In this document: piece by piece, positions 42,991 to 50,500 of the stretch | How positions within the stretch are numbered: position 1 is the stretch's first letter | Layout: every line of letters begins with the position of its first letter | Assembly: GCA_001464575.1 (NCBI GenBank) | Contig: LNFE01000219.1 | Location: 1 to 50,857 of the forward strand | Source: Acidobacteria bacterium Ga0077553 | Lineage (GTDB): Bacteria > Acidobacteriota > Terriglobia > Bryobacterales > Bryobacteraceae | DNA: 50,857 nt | Direction of reading: 5' to 3' | Position numbers and translations under genes: made by a program | Notes under the pieces: generated by a model | Told to the model about the DNA's origin: nothing | Database searches by the model: none | Seen by the model: the letters and a program-made list of their open reading frames with translations, nothing else

Positions 42991-45371
42991 GCGCCACCCT
43001 GAATGCGCATCCCGTAGAAGCTCCGCCAAACGAAGTACAGTCCCACCAGTAAAAAGATCACCGTCAACAGCCCGGTAATCTCCGAACCCTGCGCCTTGAA
43101 GCTCTCGGCCAGTTCCACGGCCAGCAGCCCGAACAGCGTCGTGAACTTAATAATCGGATTCATCGCCACTGAACTCGTGTCCTTGAAAGGATCGCCGACG
43201 GTATCGCCGACCACGGTCGCATCGTGCAACGGCGTCCCCTTCGCCTGCAGCTCCACTTCCACAATCTTCTTCGCGTTATCCCACGCCCCGCCCGCGTTGG
43301 CCATGAAAATCGCCTGATACAAGCCAAACAGCGCGATCGAGACCAGGTAGCCAATGAAGAAGTACGACTCGTAGAACGCAAAAGCCAACGTCAGGAAGAA
43401 CACCACCAGGAAGATGTTAAACATTCCCCGCTGGGCATACCGCGTACAGATCTCTACCACCTTCTTCGAATCATGCGTCGACGCCTTCGTCACCCCGTCG
43501 AGCTTCAGATGCGCCTTAATATACTCCACCGCCCGGAACGCCCCCGTCGTCACCGCCTGCATCGAAGCGCCCGTAAACCAATAGATCACCGCACCCCCCG
43601 TAATCAGCCCCAACAGGAACGGAGGATGCAGAATCGACAGGAAAATCAGCTTGTCCGGCTGCAGCCCATTCGTTAGCGAAACGATAATCGAGAAGATCAT
43701 CGTCGTCGCCCCCACCACCGCCGTGCCAATCAACACCGGCTTGGCCGTCGCCTTAAACGTATTCCCCGCGCCGTCGTTCTCTTCAAGGAATCGTTTGGCC
43801 GACTTCTCAATCCCCTTGATCTCCTCAATCTGCGAAAGCTCATAAACGCTCTGCGCGTTGTCCGTCACCGGGCCGTAGCTGTCCACCGCAATCGTCACGG
43901 GGCCCATTCCCAGAAACCCAAACGCCACCAGCCCGAAGGCGAATACCGCCGGCGCCATCATCAGATTGGCTAGGCCCATCATGCTGATGTAGTAGGAAGT
44001 ACCCATCAGCAGCAGCATCGCCATGCCCAGCCAAAAGGCGCTGAAGTTGCCCGCCACCAGTCCCGAAAGAATGTTCAGCGACGCGCCGCCCTCTCGCGAA
44101 CTGATCACCACCTCCCGCACGTGCGCCGACTCGGTCGAAGTGAAGACCTTCACCAACTCGGGAATAATCGCCCCCGCCAGCGTCCCGCACGTAATCACGC
44201 TCGAAAGCTTCCACCACAACGACATATCGCCGCCCAGCGTCGGAATCAGCAGGCTCGACACCGCATACGTCAGCCCTACCGAAATCAACGACGTCAGCCA
44301 CACCAGCGTCGTCAACGGCGTCTCAAAGTGCATCTTATCGGCGTTGCCGTACTTCGATTTCGCCCAGGCCTCGTTCAGGTAGTAGCTCAACGCGCTCGCC
44401 AGCACCATCACCACCCGCATCACGAAGATCCAGACCAGCAGTTGCAGCCGGACCTCCTCCCGCGTCACGGCCAGCAGAATGAAGCTGATCAACGCCACGC
44501 CCGTTACGCCATAGGTTTCAAACCCATCGGCCGACGGGCCCACAGAATCGCCCGCGTTGTCCCCCACGCAATCGGCAATCACGCCCGGGTTCCGCGCGTC
44601 GTCTTCCTTGATCTTGAAGACGATCTTCATAAGGTCCGCGCCAATATCCGCGATCTTCGTGAAGATGCCGCCGGCCACCCGCAACGCCGCCGCGCCCAGC
44701 GACTCGCCGATGGCAAAGCCAATGAAGCAAGCCCCGGCGTAGTCCCGCGGCACGAAGAGCAGAATGAACAGCATCAGAATCAGCTCCACCGAAATCAGCA
44801 GCATCCCGATGCTCATGCCCGCCTTCAGCGGAATCGCGTAGCAAGGGTACGGCTTGCCGCGCAGCGCCGCGAACGCGCAGCGGGAATTGGCAAACGTGTT
44901 CACCCGGATGCCAAACCACGCCACGCCATAACTACCCGCAATCCCAATCACGCTAAACAACAGAATGATGAAAACTTTAGTGAACTCGAAATGCTGCAGA
45001 TACCCGAAGTAGAAAACGATAATCGCGCCGATAAACAACTCCAGCACCATCAGAAAGCGGCCCTGGGTGACGAGGTAGGTTTTGCACGTCACATAGATCA
45101 GCTCGGAGATGTCGCGCATCGACTGATGCACTGGCATGTTCTGCAGTTCGCGGTAGATCATCAGGCCGAACACCAGGCCCAAGGCCGCGACGAACATCCC
45201 GCCCAACAACAGGTTGAAGCCGGATATCCCGCCAAGAAAGGTGGCCTGGTGAAAGTCAGGCAGTACAAGATTCGCCTCTCCGCCGCCCCGATGGGCCGGC
45301 TGCTGGGCAAACGCCAGCAGGGAAGAGAAGGCAAAGGACACAAAAAGCCGTAGCTGGGAATGCAAGCGCAT
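42987..45371 (-). CDS. hppA: Membrane-bound ion-translocating pyrophosphatase
   Basis: 794 residues, about 16 membrane segments. It hydrolyses PPi and pumps H+ (or Na+). The substrate-binding block EDDARNPGVIADCVGDNAGD and GPSADGFETYG is the divergent version of the canonical DDPRNP/GDNVGD motif, and the usual GKVE after GADL is replaced (GADLMKIVFKIKE). The potassium-dependence site reads GNTFKAT: Lys there, rather than Ala, predicts K+-independent activity. A signal-like N-terminus (QLRLFVSFAFSSLLAFAQQ) is extra. GGAGG ten bases before ATG 45371 fixes the start. An imperfect 12-bp inverted repeat lies in the 101-bp leader. H+ versus Na+ specificity is unresolved. Confidence 0.95.
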   Translation of the reverse strand: MRLHSQLRLFVSFAFSSLLAFAQQPAHRGGGEANLVLPDFHQATFLGGISGFNLLLGGMFVAALGLVFGLMIYRELQNMPVHQSMRDISELIYVTCKTYLVTQGRFLMVLELFIGAIIVFYFGYLQHFEFTKVFIILLFSVIGIAGSYGVAWFGIRVNTFANSRCAFAALRGKPYPCYAIPLKAGMSIGMLLISVELILMLFILLFVPRDYAGACFIGFAIGESLGAAALRVAGGIFTKIADIGADLMKIVFKIKEDDARNPGVIADCVGDNAGDSVGPSADGFETYGVTGVALISFILLAVTREEVRLQLLVWIFVMRVVMVLASALSYYLNEAWAKSKYGNADKMHFETPLTTLVWLTSLISVGLTYAVSSLLIPTLGGDMSLWWKLSSVITCGTLAGAIIPELVKVFTSTESAHVREVVISSREGGASLNILSGLVAGNFSAFWLGMAMLLLMGTSYYISMMGLANLMMAPAVFAFGLVAFGFLGMGPVTIAVDSYGPVTDNAQSVYELSQIEEIKGIEKSAKRFLEENDGAGNTFKATAKPVLIGTAVVGATTMIFSIIVSLTNGLQPDKLIFLSILHPPFLLGLITGGAVIYWFTGASMQAVTTGAFRAVEYIKAHLKLDGVTKASTHDSKKVVEICTRYAQRGMFNIFLVVFFLTLAFAFYESYFFIGYLVSIALFGLYQAIFMANAGGAWDNAKKIVEVELQAKGTPLHDATVVGDTVGDPFKDTSSVAMNPIIKFTTLFGLLAVELAESFKAQGSEITGLLTVIFLLVGLYFVWRSFYGMRIQGGA

Positions 45372-45426
45372 TCGGTTGTTTCCTCCGGACGTGGGATAGC
45401 CCCGACAGCGGGCCGCCCGACACAAT

Positions 45427-45458
45427 ACTAACTTTTGCCGTGGGGTGCAAAGGTTAGT
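45427..45458. promoter_or_regulatory. 12-bp inverted repeat between rlmI-like gene and hppA
   Basis: Arms ACTAACTTTTGC (45427-45438) and GCAAAGGTTAGT (45447-45458) pair at 11 of 12 positions with an 8-nt loop; the mismatch becomes a G-U pair in plus-strand RNA. On the minus strand the hairpin begins 14 nt after the RlmI-like stop codon and ends 55 nt before the hppA ATG. No T-run follows, so a classic intrinsic terminator is unlikely; a Rho-assisted or processing hairpin, or an operator for hppA, fits better. Confidence 0.5.
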
Positions 45459-45472
45459 CCGGCAACAGACGC

Positions 45473-46588
45473 TTACAGCGCTTCAAAAATCAGACATTTC
45501 AGGTAGAGCGTCTCCGGCACACTCAGCAGAATCGGATGGTCCTGCGCCTGCACACGCCGTTCAAGCACCCGCAAACTCCGCCGCGCGTCCCGCGCCGCCT
45601 CGGCCACGGCCTCAAACAACATCGCCTCACTAATGTGGTGCGAGCAGGAGCAGGTAATTAGCGTGCCCCCCGGCGCCAGCAGTTGCAGCCCCCGCAGATT
45701 CAGCTCCTTGTACCCCCGCAGCGCCCCATCAATCTGCGCCTTCGATTTGGCGAACGCCGGCGGATCCAGCACCATCGTGTCGAACTGCCGTCCCCCCGTC
45801 CGAAACCCCGCCAACAGGTCAAACACGTCCGCCTCGCGAAAGCGGATATTCGCAAACCCGTTCCGCTGCCGATTCGCCTCGGCCGTCGCCAGCACCGCCG
45901 CCCCGCTGTCCACCCCCTCCACCGATTCGCAGCCCCGCGCCAAGTGCAGCGCAAACCCTCCCGACGACGTGAAGCAGTCGAGCGCTTTCCCCCGGCCCCA
46001 ACGCGCCGCCGCCACATAGTTCTCCCGCTGGTCCAGATACGCCTCAAACTGCAGGCCGTTCATCATCACCGCCACCGGCCCGCTCAACTCCCCCTGCACG
46101 ACGCCCGCCCGCAGCGGCAACTCTTCCTTCTGCCGCACCACCGCGTCGTTCCGTTCGACAATCGCCCGCGGCGAGTACTGTTCCACCAGCGCGGCAACAA
46201 TCTCGCCCTGTAGCCGGTCCATCCCCTGGTTCAGCGTCTGCACCACAAAGCAGTCATCGTACCGGTCGATAATCAACGCCGGCATCTGGTCGGCTTCGCT
46301 CGAAACCAACCGGTAGGCGTTCGTCTCGCGCACCACCCGGTCGCGGAACGCTTGCGCCGCCGCAATGCGCCCGGCGACGGAAAACTCTTTCCCCAGCAGC
46401 CGCAGCGTAATCTGCGACGAGCTCGAAAAATGCGCCGCGCCGCACGGACGGCCTCGCGGATCGAGCACGTTCACGACGTCGCCGCCGAGTGCCTGCCCTC
46501 GGTCAGCGATGTCGCTCGAATAAATCCAAACGTGCCCGGCGGCCAGTCGTTCGGCGGCGCGGCGGTTAATCGTTACGGTCGGTAGCAA
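45473..46588 (-). CDS. RlmI-like class I SAM-dependent rRNA methyltransferase
   Basis: 371 residues. An N-terminal PUA-like domain (about 1-70; AGHVWIYSSDIADRG, DPRGRPCGAAHFSSSSQITLRLL) precedes an EEHEE-type middle domain and a Rossmann methyltransferase (about 180-371). RlmI motifs are kept: EAYLDQRENY, ALDCFTSSGGFALHLARG, VEGVDSG, MVLDPPAFAKSK and CSCSHHISE. RlmI methylates C5 of a cytosine in 23S rRNA; the exact site here is inferred only by family. DQREN-Y rather than the more common DQREN-R is a small deviation. Hsp20 ends 4 bp before its start, giving a possible unit hsp20-rlmI-like. Confidence 0.9.
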   Translation of the reverse strand: MLPTVTINRRAAERLAAGHVWIYSSDIADRGQALGGDVVNVLDPRGRPCGAAHFSSSSQITLRLLGKEFSVAGRIAAAQAFRDRVVRETNAYRLVSSEADQMPALIIDRYDDCFVVQTLNQGMDRLQGEIVAALVEQYSPRAIVERNDAVVRQKEELPLRAGVVQGELSGPVAVMMNGLQFEAYLDQRENYVAAARWGRGKALDCFTSSGGFALHLARGCESVEGVDSGAAVLATAEANRQRNGFANIRFREADVFDLLAGFRTGGRQFDTMVLDPPAFAKSKAQIDGALRGYKELNLRGLQLLAPGGTLITCSCSHHISEAMLFEAVAEAARDARRSLRVLERRVQAQDHPILLSVPETLYLKCLIFEAL

Positions 46589-46592
46589 CCCA

Positions 46593-47036
46593 CTAGCTTA
46601 CCTGCACCTGAATCGAACGGGGCTTGGCCACTTCCTTCTTGCCCAAAGTAATCTGCAGCACGCCGTTCTTGTACTCGGCGGCCACCTTCTCCGGGTCCAC
46701 CGTCTCTGGCATGGTAAAGGACCGTGCGAACTGCCCGTAGTGACGCTCCACCCGGTGATAGCCCGTCTTGTCGTCGTTGCGCTCAAACTCGCGCTGCCCC
46801 TTCAACGTCAAGGTCCCGTTCTCGAGACGGATATCCATCTTGCCGAGCTCCACGCCCGGAATGTCGGCCCGCAGAACCAACTGGTTCTCGTCCTCCAGGA
46901 TGTCCACGGCGGGAATCCAGGGGCGGACATTGCCTTCACCTTCATTCACAAGGCGATTCAAGGTGTCCTCAAACAAACGGAACGTAACCGGAAAATCGTT
47001 CAGATTTGCAAACGGGGAAAATTTGGTGATCGACAT
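46593..47036 (-). CDS. Hsp20/alpha-crystallin small heat-shock protein
   Basis: 147 residues, normal for bacterial sHsps. The alpha-crystallin domain spans about 40-135: IPAVDILEDENQLVLRADIPG, LENGTLTLKGQRE, and the signature NGVLQITLGKK. The C-terminal I-x-I/V motif that docks oligomers is in RSIQVQVS. The short N-terminal arm (SPFANLNDFPVTFRLFEDTLN) drives assembly. It is an ATP-independent chaperone holding unfolded proteins. Its start has AGGAG eight bases upstream and a near-consensus promoter (47069-47097). No CIRCE element or sigma32-type box is visible, so heat induction would need another route. Confidence 0.95.
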   Translation of the reverse strand: MSITKFSPFANLNDFPVTFRLFEDTLNRLVNEGEGNVRPWIPAVDILEDENQLVLRADIPGVELGKMDIRLENGTLTLKGQREFERNDDKTGYHRVERHYGQFARSFTMPETVDPEKVAAEYKNGVLQITLGKKEVAKPRSIQVQVS

Positions 47037-47068
47037 TTGATTTGCTCCTGAGATCTACTCTCAAGAAC

Positions 47069-47097
47069 AATATATTACCTGAGCGTACTCGTGTCAA
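47069..47097 (-). promoter_or_regulatory. Strong sigma70-type promoter of hsp20
   Basis: Minus strand: a perfect TTGACA (47092-47097), exactly 17 bp, then TATATT (47069-47074, 5 of 6). The -35 box lies in the last codons of msrQ and the -10 just past its stop (47075). The expected start near 47062 gives a roughly 26-nt leader, in which TGAGA (47059-47063 on minus) and TCTCA (47049-47053) can pair right beside the AGGAG. Confidence 0.75.
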
Positions 47098-47710
47098 GTA
47101 TTTTTTTTCGACGCCGATTCCTCTCCCAAATCCAGTGCCCCGTACGGTAAAGCAGTAGGACTCCCACCCCCATTCCCCAGTAAATCGGCTCCCACAACGC
47201 CGCCTTCCCCTGCCAATAGAAATGGATAACCCCAGCAATCGCAGCCACATACACCAATCGGTGCAGCCGCTGCCAACGCTTCCCCCCCATCCACTTGATC
47301 GCGCCCGTCCAGGACGTCGCCGCGAGGGGTACCATTACCGCTAAACCGATCAGCCCTGCCACAAAAAATCGGCGCGTCGTAATATCTTCCCAGAGGATCT
47401 CCTGGTTCCACTGCACGTCCACCGCGTAGTAATGCCACGCGTGCAGACAGCCATAGAAAAAGGCGAACAGCCCGATCATCCGCCGAAAACGAATTAAGCC
47501 GCTCTGGCCCGGCAGACGGCGCAGCGGGGTAATGCACAACACCCCCACCAAGAACCGGAGCGTCCAGTCGCCTGTGTACCGGGCCACCGTCTCGATCCGG
47601 TTAATCCCCAACTCGTTGTTCTGCCAACGCCACGCCAGCAGAAGCAGCGGCGCCAGGCACAAGCCGAAAACTACTGGTTTCGACCATCGATGAGTCCAGA
47701 TCCAATTCAC
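47075..47710 (-). CDS. msrQ: MsrQ-like haem-binding subunit of the MsrPQ methionine sulfoxide reductase
   Basis: 211 residues with GTG start at 47710; AGGAG six bases upstream supports it. Six membrane helices of the ferric-reductase-like type carry haem-ligand candidates H90 and H93 (GCLHAWHYY), H150 (WQRLHRLVYV) and H163 (VIHFYWQ). MsrQ passes electrons from quinones to the periplasmic molybdoenzyme MsrP, which repairs oxidised methionines. No msrP is adjacent, so its partner must lie elsewhere or the protein serves another acceptor. The A8 tract at 47101-47108 encodes Lys-Lys and the adjoining codons contain the hsp20 -35 box. Confidence 0.85.
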   Translation of the reverse strand: MNWIWTHRWSKPVVFGLCLAPLLLLAWRWQNNELGINRIETVARYTGDWTLRFLVGVLCITPLRRLPGQSGLIRFRRMIGLFAFFYGCLHAWHYYAVDVQWNQEILWEDITTRRFFVAGLIGLAVMVPLAATSWTGAIKWMGGKRWQRLHRLVYVAAIAGVIHFYWQGKAALWEPIYWGMGVGVLLLYRTGHWIWERNRRRKKILDTSTLR

Positions 47711-47761
47711 AATTCGCTCCTTTTGGCCGACAAGCCCCCTAGGGAAGACTGCTTTTTTAAC

Positions 47762-48880
47762 ATGCGCCCGCGTTTCACCATTCTGACGCTCCTGTTGGCC
47801 CTGCTGGGAATCTCCTGTCAACGGCAGGCCAGCGAGACCCCCCGCGTGCAACCCGCCTCCGCGCCCAAAGCCGCCGCCCCCGCTCCGGGCCGGCCGGTTT
47901 TCCCCTACTCCGTCGTCTCCGGCGGCGTGACGAGCTCCGCCGAAATGGCGGCCGCCGTCGAGCAGGATCCCGTCGTCCGCGAACACTACGCCGGCCTCCG
48001 CCCGGCCAGCTTCCGCCCGCAAGTACTGGCCGAGGATCGTAAAGGTTACGTCTCCTACCGCATCCGCGACAAAGTCTATTGGTCCCGCCGGCTGATGACC
48101 CTCAAGAAGGGCGAAGTTGTTCTCACCAACGGCGAAACCATGCTCCGCGGCCGCTGTGGCAACCGGATCTCGCCGGTCGCCATGGGCCCCACCGCTCCCG
48201 AAGGAGTGGAACCCACCGAGGCCGTGCTCAACTCCTGGCAGGACTCCCAACGTCTGGCCGGCATCCCGCCCGTCCCGGTCCCTAGCCCGGTCGGCGGAGA
48301 ACTCAAGCTGGACCGTTCGGCTAGCATCGATTCCTCGGCATCCTCCGTCCTGGTTCCGCTCGATTCCGACATCTACGGCTTCTTTCTTCCCCCCAACGGC
48401 TTCGGCCCGAACGGCGGTGGCGTCTGGGTCACCGGCGGCAACCCGCCCTCCGGCGGCGGCGCGGGCGGGGGCGGCTCTGCCGGCGGCGGTGGCGGCGGTG
48501 GTGGTGGCGGTAATGGCGGAGGAGGCGGTTTCCCCGTCTTTCCTCCGGGCTCGATTCCTGGCACGGACCCGGGACCGGTACCCCCGATCGTCGTCCCACC
48601 CAACCTCGTCGCCACTGTTCCGTCCGCAACCAGCTTCCCCATACCGCCCGAGACGATTTTCTTTCCGCCAGCCGGAAACCCGCCGGGCTTCCTGCCCCCC
48701 AACGGAACAGTGCCCCCCGGCGTCAGCTATCCCCCGGTCTCGGTACCCCCGGGTACTGTGCCGCCGTCGCCCCCTCCGCCCGGGACCCCGCCGACCCAGC
48801 TCCCCCCGGGCACGGGCGAACCGCCCCCCTCGAATCCGCCGACCGCATCCGCGACAAAGTCTATTGGTCCCGCCGGCTGA
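47762..48880 (+). CDS. Gly/Pro-rich lipoprotein, C-terminus altered by a 54-bp duplication
   Basis: 372 residues. The lipoprotein signal has lipobox GISC (residues 16-19 region, LLALLGISC). Residues 30-190 form a mixed domain (VVREHYAGLRPASFRPQ, YRIRDKVYWSRRLMTLKKGE, GETMLRGRCGNRISPVA) seen in acidobacterial proteins of unknown role. A Gly-rich run follows (bases 48455-48530), then a Pro-rich, likely disordered stalk with repeated VPPG/PPGT units. The ORF ends inside a second perfect copy of the segment encoding residues 99-116, now in another frame. Just past it another frame encodes a hydrophobic helix plus RRR, probably the original membrane-anchoring tail. Probably a surface or periplasmic structural protein. 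Confidence 0.7.
   Translation: MRPRFTILTLLLALLGISCQRQASETPRVQPASAPKAAAPAPGRPVFPYSVVSGGVTSSAEMAAAVEQDPVVREHYAGLRPASFRPQVLAEDRKGYVSYRIRDKVYWSRRLMTLKKGEVVLTNGETMLRGRCGNRISPVAMGPTAPEGVEPTEAVLNSWQDSQRLAGIPPVPVPSPVGGELKLDRSASIDSSASSVLVPLDSDIYGFFLPPNGFGPNGGGVWVTGGNPPSGGGAGGGGSAGGGGGGGGGGNGGGGGFPVFPPGSIPGTDPGPVPPIVVPPNLVATVPSATSFPIPPETIFFPPAGNPPGFLPPNGTVPPGVSYPPVSVPPGTVPPSPPPPGTPPTQLPPGTGEPPPSNPPTASATKSIGPAG
48057..48110 (+). repeat. 54-bp direct repeat, copy 1 (in frame)
   Basis: Starts ACCGCATCCGCGACAAAGTC and ends CTCAAGAAGG. It encodes the YRIRDKVYWSRRLMTLKK part of the Gly/Pro-rich lipoprotein. Identical base for base to the copy at 48842-48895, 785 bp away, which is not a multiple of three. 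Confidence 0.95.
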
Positions 48881-48895
48881 TGACCCTCAAGAAGG
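48842..48895 (+). repeat. 54-bp direct repeat, copy 2 (out of frame)
   Basis: Perfect copy of 48057-48110 placed in the Pro-rich end of the same gene, read in a shifted frame as TASATKSIGPAG and then TGA at 48878-48880. The sequence right after it (48896 on) encodes, in a third frame, a hydrophobic helix LLLAATALALLGAG followed by an Arg-rich tail, suggesting that the copy replaced or displaced the natural C-terminus. Confidence 0.95.
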
Positions 48896-49198
48896 CAGCC
48901 TCCTGCTCGCCGCCACCGCCCTCGCCCTCCTCGGCGCTGGACGCTACCTCTCGGGCCGCCGCCGCGACTAGACATACCCCGCCACCGCGCAAGCCATATC
49001 GCAACCCCCCGACGGAACCGTCCCCCCGGGGTCGCCCCCGCGCTCACCCGCTCCGGAGCCGGCCGCTACCTCTCCAACCGCCGCGGCAACTTTGCGCCCC
49101 CCGGTCTCGGTACCCCCGAACACCGACCAGTCCGCTTCCCGCCGCCACGGCCCTCGCCGCCTCAGCGTCGGACCCTACCCCTCCAACCGACCCCGCAA
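48896..49198. other. Non-coding region of decayed tandem copies of the lipoprotein's 3' end
   Basis: No gene is supported here. The block 48909-48970 (LLLAATALALLGAGRYLSG, then RRRD) recurs in degraded form at 49040-49090 (ALTRSGAGRYLSNRRGN) and 49141-49200 (close to the first over about 60 bases, with small indels). Upstream Pro-rich pieces recur too: 48695-48724 resembles 49005-49033, and CCCCCGGTCTCGGTACCCCC (48731) is repeated exactly at 49098. The region is a chain of imperfect duplications of the gene's C-terminal segment, now carrying frameshifts. It ends at the stop of the convergent oxidoreductase gene. Confidence 0.6.
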
Positions 49199-50491
49199 CT
49201 AAACCTTCTCCGGCACCACGTACGGCTTCCGGTACTCCCGCGTCAACATCCGGTTCGCCTCAGCGTCTGCCTCGTACCGAACCGTCGCCGCATTCATCGT
49301 CAACTTCCGCCCCAGCCGATAGCTCGTATTCGCCATATGGCACAGCGCCGCCGATAGCGCCCCCTGCTCAATCTCCGCAGTCAACGATTCCCGTTTCCGG
49401 CTCTTCACCGCCTGCAGAAAATTGTCCATATGCGGCGCCGAGTCCCACTGCTTCGCCTCCCGGAACGGCTCGTCCATCACCTTCTCGTGCTTCTCGCCCT
49501 TATAAACCTGGAAGCCCCCGACATCCACCACCATATACCCCTCGCTGCCAAAGAACAGATTCCCAATCGTGTGCCCGCCCCGGAAAGGCAACCCGCCCTC
49601 CTCCCCGGTCAATAACCCCCGCACCTCAAACTGCAACTGCATATCGCCGAAATCAAACGTCGCACTCTGTGTATTCGGCGTCTCCTGGTCGTCGTCATAC
49701 ACAAACTTCCCGCCCGTCGAATACACCGCCTTTGGCAACTCATTCTTCCCCATCCCCCACCGCGCATAGTCCATCTCATGCACGCCCTGGTTCCCGATAT
49801 CCCCGTTCCCCGTATCCCAAAACCAGTGCCAGTTATAAGCAAAGCGCAGCTCATTAAATGGCCGCATCGGTGCCGGACCCAAAAACCGGTCCCAATCCAA
49901 CCCCGGCGGCGTCGCCGTATCCGGCTTCCGGCCAATCGAAGGCCGCCGTTTATAGCAAAGCCCCTTCGCCAAATAAATCTTGCCAATCACGCCCTGCCGC
50001 AGCAGCTCCACCGCCCGCATCTTATGCTGAATCGTCCGCGACTGCGAACCCACCTGCACCATCCGCCCATACTTCCGCGCCGCCGCCACCATCTGCTGCC
50101 CCTCGAAGATGTTATGGCTCGCCGGCTTCTCAATATAAACGTCCTTCCCCGCCTGGCATGCCCAAATCGTACTCAGCGCGTGCCAATGGTTCGGCGTCAC
50201 AATCGAAACGGCGTCGATCGACTTATCATCGAACACCTGCCGCATATCCGAGTAAACCTTCGGCTTCTTCCCCGTCAGCTTCTCGACCAGCGCCACGCCC
50301 CGTTCCTGAGCCGCCTGGTTCACATCGCAAATCGCCGAAATGTTCGCCGACGCGAGCGTCGAATAGAACCCCACATGGTCCCGCCCTCGGCCCCCCAGCC
50401 CCACAATCGCCAGGCTCACCTTGTCATTGGCGCCCATCAGACGTCCGGCGGCCGCCGCCCCCGCCGCTGCTAACCAACTTCTCCGTTCCAT
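49199..50491 (-). CDS. Gfo/Idh/MocA family oxidoreductase, Tat-like leader
   Basis: 430 residues. The N-terminus (ERRSWLAAAGAAAAGRLMG) resembles a Tat signal, as in many acidobacterial and planctomycete members. The Rossmann domain starts KVSLAIVGLGGRGRDHV; the catalytic Lys is in DVYIEKPASHN, preceded by TPNHWHALSTIWACQAGK. The C-terminal beta domain contains YNWHWFWDTGNGDIGNQGVHEMDYARW. These NAD(P)-dependent enzymes oxidise or rearrange sugars and inositols; some secreted ones use bound NAD for glycoside cleavage. The substrate is not evident from context. The next gene upstream on this strand (xseA) ends 9 bp before its start. Confidence 0.92.
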   Translation of the reverse strand: MERRSWLAAAGAAAAGRLMGANDKVSLAIVGLGGRGRDHVGFYSTLASANISAICDVNQAAQERGVALVEKLTGKKPKVYSDMRQVFDDKSIDAVSIVTPNHWHALSTIWACQAGKDVYIEKPASHNIFEGQQMVAAARKYGRMVQVGSQSRTIQHKMRAVELLRQGVIGKIYLAKGLCYKRRPSIGRKPDTATPPGLDWDRFLGPAPMRPFNELRFAYNWHWFWDTGNGDIGNQGVHEMDYARWGMGKNELPKAVYSTGGKFVYDDDQETPNTQSATFDFGDMQLQFEVRGLLTGEEGGLPFRGGHTIGNLFFGSEGYMVVDVGGFQVYKGEKHEKVMDEPFREAKQWDSAPHMDNFLQAVKSRKRESLTAEIEQGALSAALCHMANTSYRLGRKLTMNAATVRYEADAEANRMLTREYRKPYVVPEKV

Positions 50492-50500
50492 GGCCTCATC

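Noticed and set aside
47099-47108. T-run on the plus strand as an intrinsic terminator
   Set aside because: It is the complement of the Lys-Lys codons of msrQ; no GC-rich hairpin precedes it and no plus-strand gene ends there.
48455-48530. Glycine-rich tract as a repeat array or CRISPR-like structure
   Set aside because: It is simple GGN codon repetition encoding a Gly linker in frame; there are no regular spacers.
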